In this document: positions 1 through 10,689 of the stretch, one piece after another
Layout of the letters: the number at the start of each line of letters is the position of its first letter
Numbering within the stretch: position 1 is the stretch's first letter
NCBI RefSeq assembly: GCF_011075055.1
Contig: NC_058138.1
Location: 2,480,001-2,544,000, forward strand
DNA: 64,000 nt
DNA from: Mangifera indica
Taxonomy: Eukaryota > Streptophyta > Magnoliopsida > Sapindales > Anacardiaceae
Direction of reading: 5' to 3'
Made by a program: the position numbers and the translations under genes
The notes under the pieces: generated by a model
Seen by the model: only the letters and a program-made list of their open reading frames with translations
The model's database searches: none
What the model was told of the DNA's origin: nothing

Positions 1-476
1 TTTGGTTGCTTAATTCCAGCACTGATGAAGCTCTCCTTGGGCTAGGCCAAAATGGTGTCATGAGTCTTCTGGCATTTTCAGTCTGGTACATGACTCGTTA
101 CAAAAATATCAATTTTGTGTGTCGATATGAGCACTAAAATGGTAATATACAGAGTTAAATTAATTGTAGTATGTATAACTGCAGCTTTGTGAGTGAATGC
201 ATAAAAGCCCCTGAAGGCATTTACATGGAGTAAAGGGAGTTGGCTCTTGAATGTGGCAATCAAAAGTGGGGATGTTTTCCTGCCCTCAGCTGCATGTGTT
301 CTGCCATCACAGATCTGGCAGATGCAATACTAGAAGTATTGCCTTCAGCAACCGCTATATCTTCCCCAAGGAACATCTCCAATGAAGACAACAGTGACTT
401 GATTTTGGTGATAGTGGTCTGTATTATGATCCCAAGTGTAAAATATGAGACTCAGATCCCTTACAGATATGTATAA
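1..476 (+). pseudogene. FC1: Ferrochelatase-1-like 3' fragment (copy 0)
   Basis: This is the 3' end of a plastid ferrochelatase gene, entering from the left edge. Bases 1-110 read as the exon for the STDEALLGLGQNGVMSLLAF stretch (PYTDEVL..LG.KGVKSLLAVPV in functional enzymes). Bases 187-410 read as the next exon: MEYRELALE-like residues, then NQKWGCFPAL and [17 protein letters not shown]. The E-Y-R codons are broken by a TAA (tggagtaaaggg near 231). The C-terminal LHC-like membrane segment is absent because the sequence leaves the reading frame after NEDNSDL. It is nearly identical to 53786-54260. It cannot encode a working enzyme. Confidence 0.8.
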
Positions 477-2160
477 ACTTTTAGTATGAGATTTATCTAG
501 TTTTGGGTTTTCTAATCTCAATAGTTAATTTTTAGATGTATTTCTTTCAAAGTTCATACCAATTTGCTATTGCAATGATAGGAATGGGTTATGATATTTT
601 AGTTTGCTTCCAATGGTTCCTTGGACAAGCATTTGTCTGGTAATTTCTATTTTGTTTTGCAACTAAAATTATCTTACATTGGGTCGCTGTTTTTCTCATA
701 CTTTGATGCCTATTTAGGGGTGTTTTTGAAAAGAAATCATGCTATGCATCCAAAATGATATGGCATAATGTTACACCCAATGGTATGTTCAATATCTTTT
801 GCAATTCATATTGTCTATTGAATTTAGACCTATTATCACTTTTGCAAGATATCCCGACTATATATTCTACCTAGGGTTGCAAATGAATTAAGTCACAAGT
901 AGCTTAATTATTGTCAAGTTAAACTAGAGCTCACTAACTCTCAATTAAACTTTTAAAAATTTGAAATTTTGGACTTACAATCTTCAAATATTACATTTAA
1001 ACTTTTAATAAGGGGGTAATTGATAAATTTATAACTTATGAGATTTAACTAGCATTTCCTCTCTAGAGCTAGAGCTGACATGTCGTATCTCAAGCTCGAG
1101 CCTCCCTAAAACCCAATCAAGTATTAAAATAACTTGAGTGAATCTAACTTGGATATCTATTGCGTTAGATACTCCTTTATTTTTGTTTGTTTGACCAAGG
1201 TGGAATATTCTAACATTTAATACATAAGACGATCTATTTAAACTTATATATGACTTATTTTATTAATCTAAAATAGGGTTTAGCTTTTTTTATATTACTC
1301 ATAGATCCATTTAAGTTTTGACAAAAAGGTTTAACTTCTTTTAACTCAACCAATTATATTCAAACGAGTTTTAGATTAATGTTTATTAGGTCCTTACATC
1401 TTTGATACTTCGCTAGAAATATAAATCCTTCGACATTTATTAATTACAAACTTCTTAATATTGTCCTAATAGAAATATATTATACTGAGAATAATAATAT
1501 AATTCTACAAAGATTAGAAAGGTATTTCCTAATCCAAATTGTATTATTTATTAGCTTATAAATACAAGATTTTGAGAATGAAGTTAGCTCACTGATGGAG
1601 AAACATGTGAGATCATCATAGAGCTTGTCTTTGGAAATCTTTCAGGATATCAGTTTTGGAAGGTATCATATTGTTTGACCTAGTCCTTTTCTAGGTATTG
1701 GGATATTAATATTCCTTTTGAGTCTCATCTATTTAGACTTGAGAATGGGTTGTCTCAAGGCTAAAAAATCCTGACCTGAGGGGTATAATTGCAAAAATAT
1801 GGGTTGTGCGTCAGGGCCTGTGAGGAAGGCCTATGGGCCTGCAAACATTTTCAATTGACTGGTCCATCAAAACACCCACACTAACACAATCCAGCAGCTA
1901 TGATTCGACCTGTCAAATTAGACACACCCAACCCATTGTCACATTTACATATATTTAAAATAAAATAAAATTTACATTAGCTATGATGATATTGCCTTCC
2001 TAAATATAAATTTGTGAATCCAATTTTAGAACAAAAAACATTAACAAAAAAACAAAAAAAGTCAATTTAGAAAGCAAGAAAAACACAAAATATAGGATTT
2101 TGTAAAGAACAGACAACAAATTTATTGAAATTAACAAATGAAAAATGGCAATCAAGATTT
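477..2160. repeat. AT-rich duplicated intergenic block, copy 0
   Basis: There is no gene here. This non-coding stretch follows the ferrochelatase 3' fragment and recurs, in the same order, at about 34190-35900 and 54206-55945. The 54206 copy is nearly identical by eye and the 34190 copy is more diverged. From 872 it includes a tagggttgcaaa end followed by clag-like 'gagctcgag' sequence, which looks like a decayed hAT-type MITE of the family seen whole at 61453-61909. Similarity to the other copies stops at about 2160, where unrelated sequence begins. Confidence 0.8.
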
Positions 2161-2454
2161 AAAAAAAGTTATTATTTATCTAAATTCGAAAAGAAAATAA
2201 AGTTTTTATTTGCCACATTATTTATTTATTTGTTTGTTTTTAATGATCAATTTTCATCTTAAAAATCATGCCTTAAAAAAACTATTAATACCTTTGGACT
2301 TCTCATGGAGCCAACAATCTCTTTACATTTGGACTTCTCACATTAATTAAATAAAATTAACCAATAAAAATATTAATAAAATTAAATTATATATAAAGAA
2401 TTTGATAAAATATAAAAAATATAAATTAAATTGTTAGTTATATATTATCCTCGT

Positions 2455-3009
2455 GGCCAAAGGGCTTATTTCCACCTACAGTATCTTATTTTTTAAATTC
2501 TCACTCCTTAATTTAGAAAATTTTATTTATCCACTTATGAATAGTTAAGTTTATTAGTTTTAAAAGTAAAATCGTTATTTTATATATAATATTAAAAATA
2601 AATTTAAATTTTATTTTTTTCCCTCTGAAACTCTAATAACTACACATTTCACTCATAGACTAAGTTTTAAAAAACGACATTTTTTTCTCTATGATTTAGT
2701 TTTCAAACTCCAGTGACCTCTCCCTCCCAACTCTTCCTCTCTCTCTCTCTGGAGAGCTCTCTTCTTTCACCTGGACTTCCGACTGATGCATTTAAAGTTT
2801 AGAAGATGAAGATCTTATCTTAATCGTCTCCCTCCCAATCTAGGAAGACGATCATTTTTAAAATTTATGAGAGAAAATGGAATAAAATTTTGAGGGGTTA
2901 GGATTCTGTTAATTTTAATTGTCTATAAATAGATAAATAAGATTTTCAAAAATAAGAGATAACAACTTAAGAAAACAAGATACTTTAGGTGAGGATAAGT
3001 CCTTTGGCC
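2455..3009. mobile_element. MITE-like element with ~50-bp terminal inverted repeats
   Basis: The left end begins ggccaaagggcttatt and continues through cacctacagtatctt. The right end at 2960-3009 is its reverse complement (aagatactttaggtgagg ... cctttggcc). The arms match over roughly 50 bp with a few mismatches. The interior of about 450 bp is AT-rich, has a CT-rich microsatellite near 2735-2760 and has no coding capacity. No clear target-site duplication was found, so the superfamily is not assigned (Mutator-like is possible). A single arm of the same family lies at about 21553-21720. Confidence 0.6.
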
Positions 3010-3231
3010 TATCTTTGTTGAGATTTTAGGAATTTTAAAACATTTTAAGGGATATAATAAAAATTGTAAAGACAAAAAAAATTAAATCCATCAACTAATA
3101 TTAAAAATAGAATCCGATCCTCGTAATTTTTGGATTTTGTCTTAAATAATCTTAAAACGTGATAATCTATGATTAGATTATCAACAAAAGTATTTTAAAT
3201 TTGTCATAATTGATTATTTGTATCATTGGCA

Positions 3232-3360
3232 GGGGCCTCTTAAGAATTATGTAGAAATGGTATTCAAGAAGCAAGATCCAACAGAATATGGGATGTCGAA
3301 ATTCACAAGAATTTATGCTTCCAATTTGCAGAATGGGACTGGAATATGTGCTAGGGATTA
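3232..3360 (+). other. Exon-like fragment, unrecognised
   Basis: A good acceptor-like sequence (ttgtatcattggcag) is followed by an open frame of about 42 codons, beginning GPLKNYVEMVFKKQDPTEYG and ending in TAA. Composition and acceptor suggest a captured terminal exon. I do not recognise the protein family. It lies between the 2455-3009 element and the MULE, inside a stretch (2161-8150) absent from the paralogous copies. The remaining bases in 2161-3590 are AT-rich, with no other feature seen. Confidence 0.3.
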
Positions 3361-3581
3361 AACTTTATAAATTAATAATAATTATATCAATACAATGGCA
3401 CTGTTGTTTTATCATGTGACGAGATTTGCTACTCTTAATCTTCTTGGGATTCTCTGTTAATTTTAATCATCCACAATCCATCATCTGACAGTCCCACAAT
3501 CGTATAACTTTCTGTTAAAGACAACTCCATCAGATATTAACTTGGAATTCAAAGCATCCTTGTTTCTAATGTAAAAAGTGT

Positions 3582-3590
3582 TTAAATAAA
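3582..3590. repeat. MULE target-site duplication, left
   Basis: The 9-bp sequence ttaaataaa immediately before the left terminus gggatattag is repeated exactly at 7133-7141 after the right terminus. Nine base pairs is the usual Mutator length. Confidence 0.85.
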
Positions 3591-4199
3591 GGGATATTAG
3601 TTAAAATAGGCAGCCACATTCCCGTCTAAACCTTTTTCGGCAACAATTTTTACCTTTTACCTTTTTAAACAAATTATTTTTTTCATTCCAAAAATACCCT
3701 TCATCTAATTTCTTAACTTTACCGTAACATTTCGCTGATTAATTGCTTTCCTTTCACGAAAAGCAAGATTAAACTACCTGTAAAATTTATAAATTGAAAA
3801 ACAGATTAATATTTTATAAAATAATTGATTCTTACATATCGAAAATAATACGTTTTTCTCTAAATTATCTGTAATGAATAAAATTTATAAATTAAAAAAT
3901 AGATTAATATTTTATAAAATAATTGATTCTTATATATCGAAAATGTTACGTTTTTTCTAAATTATCTATAATGAATAAAATTTATAAATTGAAAAACATA
4001 CGAATTTTTATAAAATAATTGATTCTTATATATAAAAAATGCTACATTTTTTTCTAAATTATCTATAATGAATAAAATTTATAAATTGAAAAACATATTA
4101 ATTTTTATAAAATAATTGATTATTTTATATAGAAAACAATGCATATATTGAAAACGGTATGTTTTCCTTGAAACGGTACATTTTCTTCTCAAACAAGTT

Positions 4200-4362
4200 G
4201 TGTGAAGAGACGCGAGAATTTGGAAAGGGGTGTGGGAAGGGAATGGGTGCATTAAGAGGTGTGCAAATTTGAGAAAGGGTGCGAAAATTTGGAAAGGGGT
4301 GCGGAAACCTTATGGAAAGGGGTGTGGGTGCGGGAATCTGGAAAGGGGTGCCTGTCTGAGAT
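4200..4362 (-). repeat. Left subterminal short repeats of the MULE
   Basis: Degenerate 15-22-bp units built on ggaaaggggtgcgg / gaaagggtgcgaaa. They are the inverse complement of the gcaccctttcc units at 6290-6710, giving the element symmetrical GC-rich subterminal blocks. Confidence 0.7.
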
Positions 4363-4371
4363 GATTGCTAG

Positions 4372-5790
4372 ATTTGTGAGATCACCGATACATCTATGTA
4401 ACGCTCAGAGAAACAAGGTCCAAGTCATCGTTTCCTCCCTTCCACCAACTCTGAAAGCAACTGGATAAATTTGATTGTTTCCGTCCTTGCCCACAGCAAT
4501 AAAAAGTGTACCCCAATATTGCCCTTTCAAGAATGCCCCATCAATACAAATAACAAGACGACAATACTCATGGAATGCTCTAATAGAGCATCCTAAAGAT
4601 ATGAAAACAAATTGGAATCGATTATCCGAGTCAATTTCAATTTGTGTAATAGTATCAGGGTTTCGTTGTTAAAAGTTATAACAAAATATCGGTAATAATC
4701 TAAATGACTCTTCTAGTGAACCTCTAATCTCGTTCAACGCCCAATTCTTTGCACGCCAAGCTTGTGCATAAGATATATCAATTTGAAACCTATCTGCTAT
4801 ATCTGTTATAATTTCTTTCGGCCTATACACACGGTCACCAGCAGTAAATAAGGTCTGTAAGATTTTTCCAAGTGCTCTTTTACCTGCTTGCCTGTGGTGA
4901 GGTCTTATGATATCACGAGGACAAGTATGTGTTCCTAATTTATGTAATACAAATATATTGCTATTACTTAACTTGACCCCTCCCGCTTTCCATTTGCATT
5001 GTTGATGTAAACACTTTATATCTCATCTCTTCTTATTTGAGCTCGAGACCTTGAATTGATAACCATTTTCTATTGCATCTCTATATAATGTATCTTTTAA
5101 AACTTGTTTAGATGCAAACTGGTCTGTCACTTTGAATTTGTCGTCTGATGGTGCAACAATATGAACTTCAATTCCTTCATTTTCAACATCTCTATAGGGT
5201 TCTGGACCACCAAAAAATGGATTGCAACTATGATGTATTAGAGCAATGTCAACTAAACTTTCAGGTGTTGTCACTGACGTACCAACCCCTGCATCATCAA
5301 TAACATCATCACACATTTCTGCACCATTATAATCTCTATCGCCCTCATTATCACAACCACAATATTCATCTTCTTCTTGAAGGTTAATATCATTTCTTGG
5401 TAAATCATCTGTTTGATAACAACCTTCAGGTGTACCCCATATTGGTTCTAAGCCTCTTTCACCATGTGCCAAATCTTGAGAAAAAGGATTCTAACCAATA
5501 TCGTTCTCAATACCATCTATATTTATCCTGCTACTTCTTGGTACACTTTCTGGTTGTGTATATATGTTATCCATGGAATAAATTTCAGTTGATGGATTTT
5601 GTTGAATCCTTCGATGAATCTCTCAATCTGGTTGTGAATGTTGCTGATAATTATCTTAAAATTCATTTTGCTGTAAAACCACTTCAAGAAAAAAAGGAGA
5701 CTTTTTGCGAGACTTACATAGTTGCATCATCATTCGGATATCATAATCATCTTTCAATAAATAAGGCGAATCGCTAAACTTTGTTGGATT
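4372..5790 (-). pseudogene. MULE transposase, N-terminal part, decayed
   Basis: Read from about 5790 downwards. An acidic N-terminal region (DDYDIRMMMQL...) leads into 149 open codons at 5023-5472. These are followed, after a stop, by the MuDR zinc-binding DNA-binding part (FKVSSSNKKR, CLHQQCKWKAGGVKL, HTCPRDIIRPHHRQAGKRAL) and then the start of the catalytic MULE domain (CIDGAFLKGQYWGTLFIAVG, KDGNNQIYPVAF). In-frame stops occur after NDIG (about 5490), after SSNKKR (5023), before QRNPDTITQIE (about 4670) and after GGRKR (about 4465). The sequence then passes into the subterminal repeats, so the later catalytic residues, zinc knuckle and C-terminus are missing. The family assignment is secure from these motifs. 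Confidence 0.8.
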
Positions 5791-6279
5791 TGACATATAA
5801 ATTTTAATTTCATTAAAACTTTGATTGATACCTAAACGAGAACATACTCATTCCTTAAATCCTTTGTAATTGATTCTTCTATTGACCAAAAATCATTTTT
5901 GAAATCCACTGATATATTTGAGGTTATTACCCTCTTTATTGTGCCATTCTCCACCGAATCCAAACATAAACATCACTCCTACCATTCTTTTTGATGGATG
6001 GATTCAAGAATAAAAAGATGAGATTGGAGTTATAACGCAGATTTGGACTATTAAAAATAAGTAAAGAAAGAAAGAGATCTTTGCGAAATAACAATAAAGA
6101 TTTCTTTATGGAGGAAGTAAATAATCGTAGTTTTATTAATATTGCAGTAAATACATTCATCTGCCGCAAATCTACCCTAACTAAATATTAATGAAGAATT
6201 GAATTCTCTTCTTATTAAAATTAATCATTAAATTCTTTTAAATTTTCTTAATAAAGGGTTTTCATTAAAGATGATAAGT

Positions 6280-6715
6280 TTTGCATGCATGCACACGTCC
6301 ACACATTAGGGTTTTCACGCACCCGTTAGATTATAATGTAATGCACCCATCCACGCACCGTCGCACCCGTTGTCGCACCCTTTCAGCAATTCCCACACCC
6401 TTTTGGCACTTGTTGCACCCTTTCAACACTTGTCGCACCCTTTCGACAATTACCACACCCTTTCCACAATTCCCACACCCTTTCGACACTTGCCGCACCC
6501 TTTCAGAAACTGCTACACCATTTTCGCAATTGTCGCACCTTCCACGCACCCGCAATGCTTGCTGCACTCTTTCAGAAATTCCCACACCCCTTTCCAAGGT
6601 TTTCGCACCCCTTTTCCAAATTAACGACCATTTCCGCACCCTTTCTCAAATTTTCGCACCTCTTAAAACGCCCATTCCCTTCCCGCACCCCTTTCCAAAT
6701 TCTTGGATCTCTTCA
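6280..6715. repeat. 20-bp tandem repeat array in the MULE right subterminus
   Basis: At about 6370-6540 there are eight or nine consecutive 20-bp units of the form YRcaccctttcRRcaMttSY (for example cgcaccctttcagcaattcc, then cacaccctttcgacacttgc). More irregular copies flank them out to 6290 and 6710. Because 20 is not a multiple of three, all frames look alike, and the long overlapping open frames here on both strands are a by-product. The inverse units occur at 4200-4362. Within MULEs, subterminal arrays of this type are candidate transposase-binding sites, which is an inference here. Confidence 0.85.
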
Positions 6716-7132
6716 CTGCAACCTCTTTGAAAAGAAAATGCATAGTTTCAAGAAAAATGTATTGTTTTTGATATATCCATTATTTTCTATATATAAAAAT
6801 CAATTATTTTATAAAAATTTAATCTGTTTTTTAATTTATAAATTTTATTCATTACAGATAATTTAAAGAAAAAAGTATTTTTTTTATATATCCGTTATTT
6901 TTGATATATAAGAATTTCAATTTATAAATTTTATTCATTACACGTATTAATCTTAATGCTTTTCGTGAAAGGTAATCAATTAATCGGCGAAAGACAAGCG
7001 TTGCGTTTGAGAAATTAGATGAGGGGTATTTTTGGAATGAAAAAAACGGTTTGCTTAAAAAAGTAAAACGTAAAAATTGTTGTCGAAAAAGTTTTCGGCG
7101 GGAATGCTACTCCCTATTTTAATTAATATCCC

Positions 7133-7141
7133 TTAAATAAA
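7133..7141. repeat. MULE target-site duplication, right
   Basis: Second copy of ttaaataaa, directly after the right terminus ...aatatccc. Confidence 0.85.
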
Positions 7142-7284
7142 CATCTCTAGTGGTGCAGTACCTCTTAAAAAAATAATAATAAAAGACTATTTCGGATGAA
7201 AATGCATCCAAATAAGCTGATTTAGTTCTCAAAATGTTATCCACCGAAAAACAAAAACAGCAAGAACAAAGCAAGGAAAACGAC

Positions 7285-7542
7285 CTAGTAACCTCCCTTC
7301 AGATCGTTAACAACATCATATGGAATGGGTGTGACGGTTTCCAATGTTGCACCTTCCACCATGAAATCTGGTTTAGGGCCCTCTGGTTGTCTCTTTGTAC
7401 TGATGACCTCACCCCTGGCCTTTGCTTCAGCCTTGAGCTCATCATTCTTCTTCTTCCTCAGCTTGAATTCCTCGGTACACCTGGATGGCTGCACATGCTC
7501 CACACGAACATGGATCCTCTTCCTAATTATCGTGTTACCCAC
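7285..7542 (-). pseudogene. RPL21: 60S ribosomal protein L21, orphan last exon
   Basis: On the - strand a tatgtacag acceptor is followed by 85 open codons and a [23 protein letters not shown], then [17 protein letters not shown], then the family's C-terminus [15 protein letters not shown]. This is the last exon of eL21, a core component of the cytosolic large ribosomal subunit (usual length about 164 residues). The upstream exons (start at MPAGHGLRARTRDLF-like residues) are not found between 7543 and 8157, where only AT-rich sequence is seen, so this is a truncated or captured piece. The exon itself has no stop or frameshift, so the truncation is recent or the exon is still constrained. One residue differs from the usual KPGFMVEG (KPDFMVEG). 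Confidence 0.8.
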
Positions 7543-8157
7543 CTGTACATAAGCATATGGAGCAAAGTTCAGTATGAAACTTCCCATCAAACATTTATGT
7601 ACCGCATATAGACAATAAATACAAGCAGCCAAAATTACTTTGTCAAATAACCATAGACCCAAACTAATCAAACAAATATAATAATTCTCCCAAGAGAATA
7701 AAAAAAAATCAGACAATCCAAGTGGTCACAATTTGGTCAATAGATGATATTGTATCCCGTAGAGAATTACAGAGAGTTATTAGATCACTTTCTACAGACC
7801 ACTCAAATAAATTTTTGTATGGATTACAAAGAAATGAAAACATAACAAATACAAATAAAGACTACGATATATTCACACATTCATCAGTAACATAAACAAA
7901 CACAGAAATCCAAACTTATAACAACCAAACAAATCAACCATTCATTAGATCATACTTACCAAACACATCAACCATTCATACATCCAAGACAACCATCTTT
8001 ACCATTAAGTTGGAAGCATTACAAAATCAACATAGGTAGAATCTAAGTAACATTATAAGAATAACCTCTTTCCAGTCGCTTACATTATGTACTCACAAAT
8101 CACACCCACAAACATATACTTAGATATTAAAACTCTTAGCAACATAACTAAAATTCT
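7543..8157. other. Non-coding spacer
   Basis: AT-rich stretch with an A/C-rich section near 7860-7990. No gene, RNA or transposon terminus was recognised. It belongs to the unit-0-specific insertion (about 2161-8150) that is absent from the paralogous loci at 35940-36010 and 55950-56060. Confidence 0.6.
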
Positions 8158-9085
8158 TCACATAAATTTCATCGCTTGGAACATTTGTCTTCTAGCCAAG
8201 GAATTTTGCATAAAGTTTGGAAACCAGGGCTGCTTTTGTCCCTGTTTCTTTTGCTTCCGAAAAATTCCTGCAGTAATTATGGAAACAGAGTCTGTTTCCA
8301 GGGAGAGTGGTGTCCTGAAACTGTTGTATCCTGTAGTCTTCGTCCAGCTTTACAGGACCCAATAACGGCTGCAGAAGTCATGATACAAAACCCCAGACAC
8401 TGCGTTACCCACCCGGATGTGTTCAAGTTTCCCTGGATTGTGGTCCTGAGTCGGTTTTGAAGCCTGGACGAGTCTTTTATGTTGTTCCGAATCACACACT
8501 TCGCCAGTTAATGCACCAAAAGGAGGGTCGAGACACAGGGCTTTTCCAGGGAAAGATTATTCTTCCCCTGGTCCGAAGGTTACTTCTCGGATGGAATCCT
8601 GTATTTATGAGATGGATTTATCTACTCGATGATAAGGGCATGGTCAGAAGCTTAAAGAGCAAGATTCGAGTGAAGTTTCCAGCGAGCTAAGCTATAATTT
8701 TCATCGCTTGTGAAAAATGGAAACCCTGTGGTTACAGAAAACAAAGTGAACACCAGGTGTGAAGATTGGTCTGAAGACTTTTCAGGATCAAAATATCTTC
8801 TTGGTCCTGACGAGAAATACAAAAACAAATTCTACAGAACACAATCACTACCGTTCTGGGCTTGATTCGATTTAAAATCCAAACAAGATAATCAGGATTA
8901 TTCTCTGAAGAAACAACACAAAAACCAGCAACCAGAGCAAGAAAATCGTCAGGTCAATTTGCTCCTGGAAGACAAGCCTTTGTTTTCTGTAAAGCATGAC
9001 AGCAGAAGAACTCACAAAGTTCATGATTTCTTGCCAAAATATGACTTAAAATTAGACCACAACTCTTCCCAGAAGATCACAATTT
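8158..9085 (+). pseudogene. PADRE (DUF4228) pseudogene, copy A
   Basis: This aligns with the intact gene at 56172-57068 from the ATG at 8280 (METESVSRESGVLKL) through FKFPWIVV. A 4-nt deletion near 8444 (gtggtcctgag versus gtggttaaccctgag) then shifts the frame, and further small changes follow. Homology continues in pieces through the GMVR.. and EDWSEDFSGSKY.. regions to LDHNSSQKIT, where it stops abruptly at 9085 and ferrochelatase-related sequence begins. The same deletion and the same breakpoint occur in copy B (36010-36791 plus 42142-42263), so both come from one already broken ancestor. Confidence 0.82.
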
Positions 9086-9289
9086 TGTGGAAACTTGGTT
9101 ATGCCCTCAACTTGTATATATTTTATAATATGCTTGACGCTATACACAACAATATAGGGAATTTTATTTCTCAGAAATTCAATAAGTTTAATATTGGTAT
9201 TGAATTTCCTAACTCTTGTTGATGTAGCTCTAAATGCCTATTTAATGATAATGATACTGATACTCTTACTTACCCAAAAACAAAAAAAA

Positions 9290-10270
9290 AAAATGATACT
9301 GATACATTTCTCTATCGCTACTACTGGATCAAGCATCTGTTTTCTGGAGAGAATATTTACGTGCTGTTTCTGGTTTAGTATATTCTCTAATTTCTTGCCT
9401 TTATGTAGTAAATCCATTTGTATATCATAAACCATTTGAGAAGAATAATATGTCAAGGAAGATGCATATATATATATACACATGTATCAAGGATGCCTGT
9501 ATGTAGCATAGGGTCCTGGTATCAACGAGAAGGTTACATCAAGTCTATGGCTGACTTGACTCAGAAAGAGTTGATTAAATTCTCAGAGCCTTAGGAGGTC
9601 ACGACATTCGTTATTGCCTATAGAACCTGAAATGCCCAGGAGCTGACAACGACCATACTCTGGCACACCAAGTTTGACTGTAAAACCCAATTTCAAAAGT
9701 TATTAGCTTCCACCTTTCTTGTCTTCCCATAATTATGAACACTGCCACAGCTGCCGTCTATTGAATTCCTTGATCTTAGATTTTCTACCCTCGTCACTAG
9801 GTTAAAGTTTCGTTGGTTAATTCCTTGGAATTTTCATTTATGTCCCCTTCTTCTCTTTTGTTAGAGCTGAGTAGTGTTGGTACAATGGTTGAACTCTTAC
9901 ACTGATGAAGTTCTCATTGAGCTTGGCTAGAAAGGTGTCCCAATTGTCTTATGGCAGTTCCGGCCAGGTACATGACTAGTTACAAAAATAGCAAATTTCG
10001 TATGTCAATATGAGCACTAAAATGGCTATCTACAGAGTTAAATTAATTGTTGTATTTACAATTGCAGCTTTGTGAGTGGGTACACATAAACACTTAAAAG
10101 AGATTGACAGGAGTATAGAGAGTAGGCTCTTGAGTCCAGCATTCAAAACTGGCGACGTGCACCTGCTCTCAAATGCACATCTTTCTTCATGAAGGATCTG
10201 GGTCTGGCAGATGCTGCACTAGAAGCCTAACCTTCAGCGACTGTTGTATCTTCCTTAACAAAGTAGAGTG
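9290..10270 (+). pseudogene. FC1: Ferrochelatase-1-like fragments (copy A)
   Basis: Scattered decayed exons in the right order: ATTGSSICFLERIF (about 9313-9360), [19 protein letters not shown] (about 9518-9595, then a TAG in SEP*EV), DNDHTLAH-like residues (9635-9670), a VG..VELLH / DEVLIELG-like exon (9870-9975) and the C-terminal exon (10075-10260: [37 protein letters not shown]). Several stops and frameshifts are present. The fragment ends where a relic of a CNL 3' end begins at about 10275. Its near-twin is at 42480-42960. Confidence 0.72.
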
Positions 10271-10274
10271 AATC

Positions 10275-10510
10275 TCAGAAGACTTTGGTTATGGAGAACA
10301 AATAACAGAAAGCTTAATAAATTGTTTTTGAAAATAATCTTGACATGATAACAAGTTATGTCTTCTTAAAAAAATATTTAGTCAGTCAGAGACAAATTAT
10401 CTAAAAATCTGGTTTGTTTTGCAGAAGGAAATTAAAAAGCGAGAATCTAAATGGGAATGAATCATGTTTCAATATCAAATGATTATTCTTGTATGAGTAG
10501 TCATATTTTA
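10275..10510 (+). pseudogene. Relic of a fourth CNL gene 3' end
   Basis: Directly after the ferrochelatase remnant, the sequence reads FGYGEQITESL, matching FGYGEQLTPKL near the C-terminus of the three CNL genes. An internal deletion follows, and then the CNL 3' intron (acatgataa..., ending ttgttttgcag at about 10425) and a micro-exon-like aaggaaattaaaaagcgagaa (KEIKKRE versus EEIRRQQ), with the flanking attattcttgt...agtcatatttta also conserved. It indicates that a CNL once stood here and was removed by recombination with the ferrochelatase copy. Confidence 0.65.
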
Positions 10511-10689
10511 TAGTAATCTAAAGATTTTATAATTGTATCTTGTGAGTTGAAGCAAGTACAAGGACCATATAATAAGAGTCGGATTTCTGTGATCCTATAG
10601 ACATAAAAGGGATAGATTATCATATATATAATGTCAGAAGAATAATATTGTCTTGTAAATAAATATATTGCTTTACAAAATATTGCTAG

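Larger units (their letters stand above)
3591..7132 (-). mobile_element. Mutator-like element (MULE) with long inverted repeats
   Basis: The left end (gggatattagttaaaatagg) matches the reverse complement of the right end (ctattttaattaatatccc), and the inverted similarity runs inward for several hundred bases (about 3591-4200 against 6720-7132). Both arms share the motifs around tttttcggcaacaattttt, the cattccaaaaataccc stretch and the aaatttataaattg repeats. A perfect 9-bp TSD (ttaaataaa) flanks the element. Inside are a decayed, truncated transposase on the - strand (4372-5790) and, next to each arm, GC-richer blocks of about 20-bp repeats in opposite orientation. It is probably non-autonomous now because the transposase has stops and lacks its C-terminal half. 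The insertion is absent from the paralogous positions at 35940 and 55960. Confidence 0.88.

Noticed and set aside
6281..6866. Long overlapping open frames on both strands in the MULE right subterminal region
   Set aside because: They are produced by a 20-bp tandem repeat without stops; all frames give the same low-complexity Pro/His/Phe or Gly/Arg/Val pattern.
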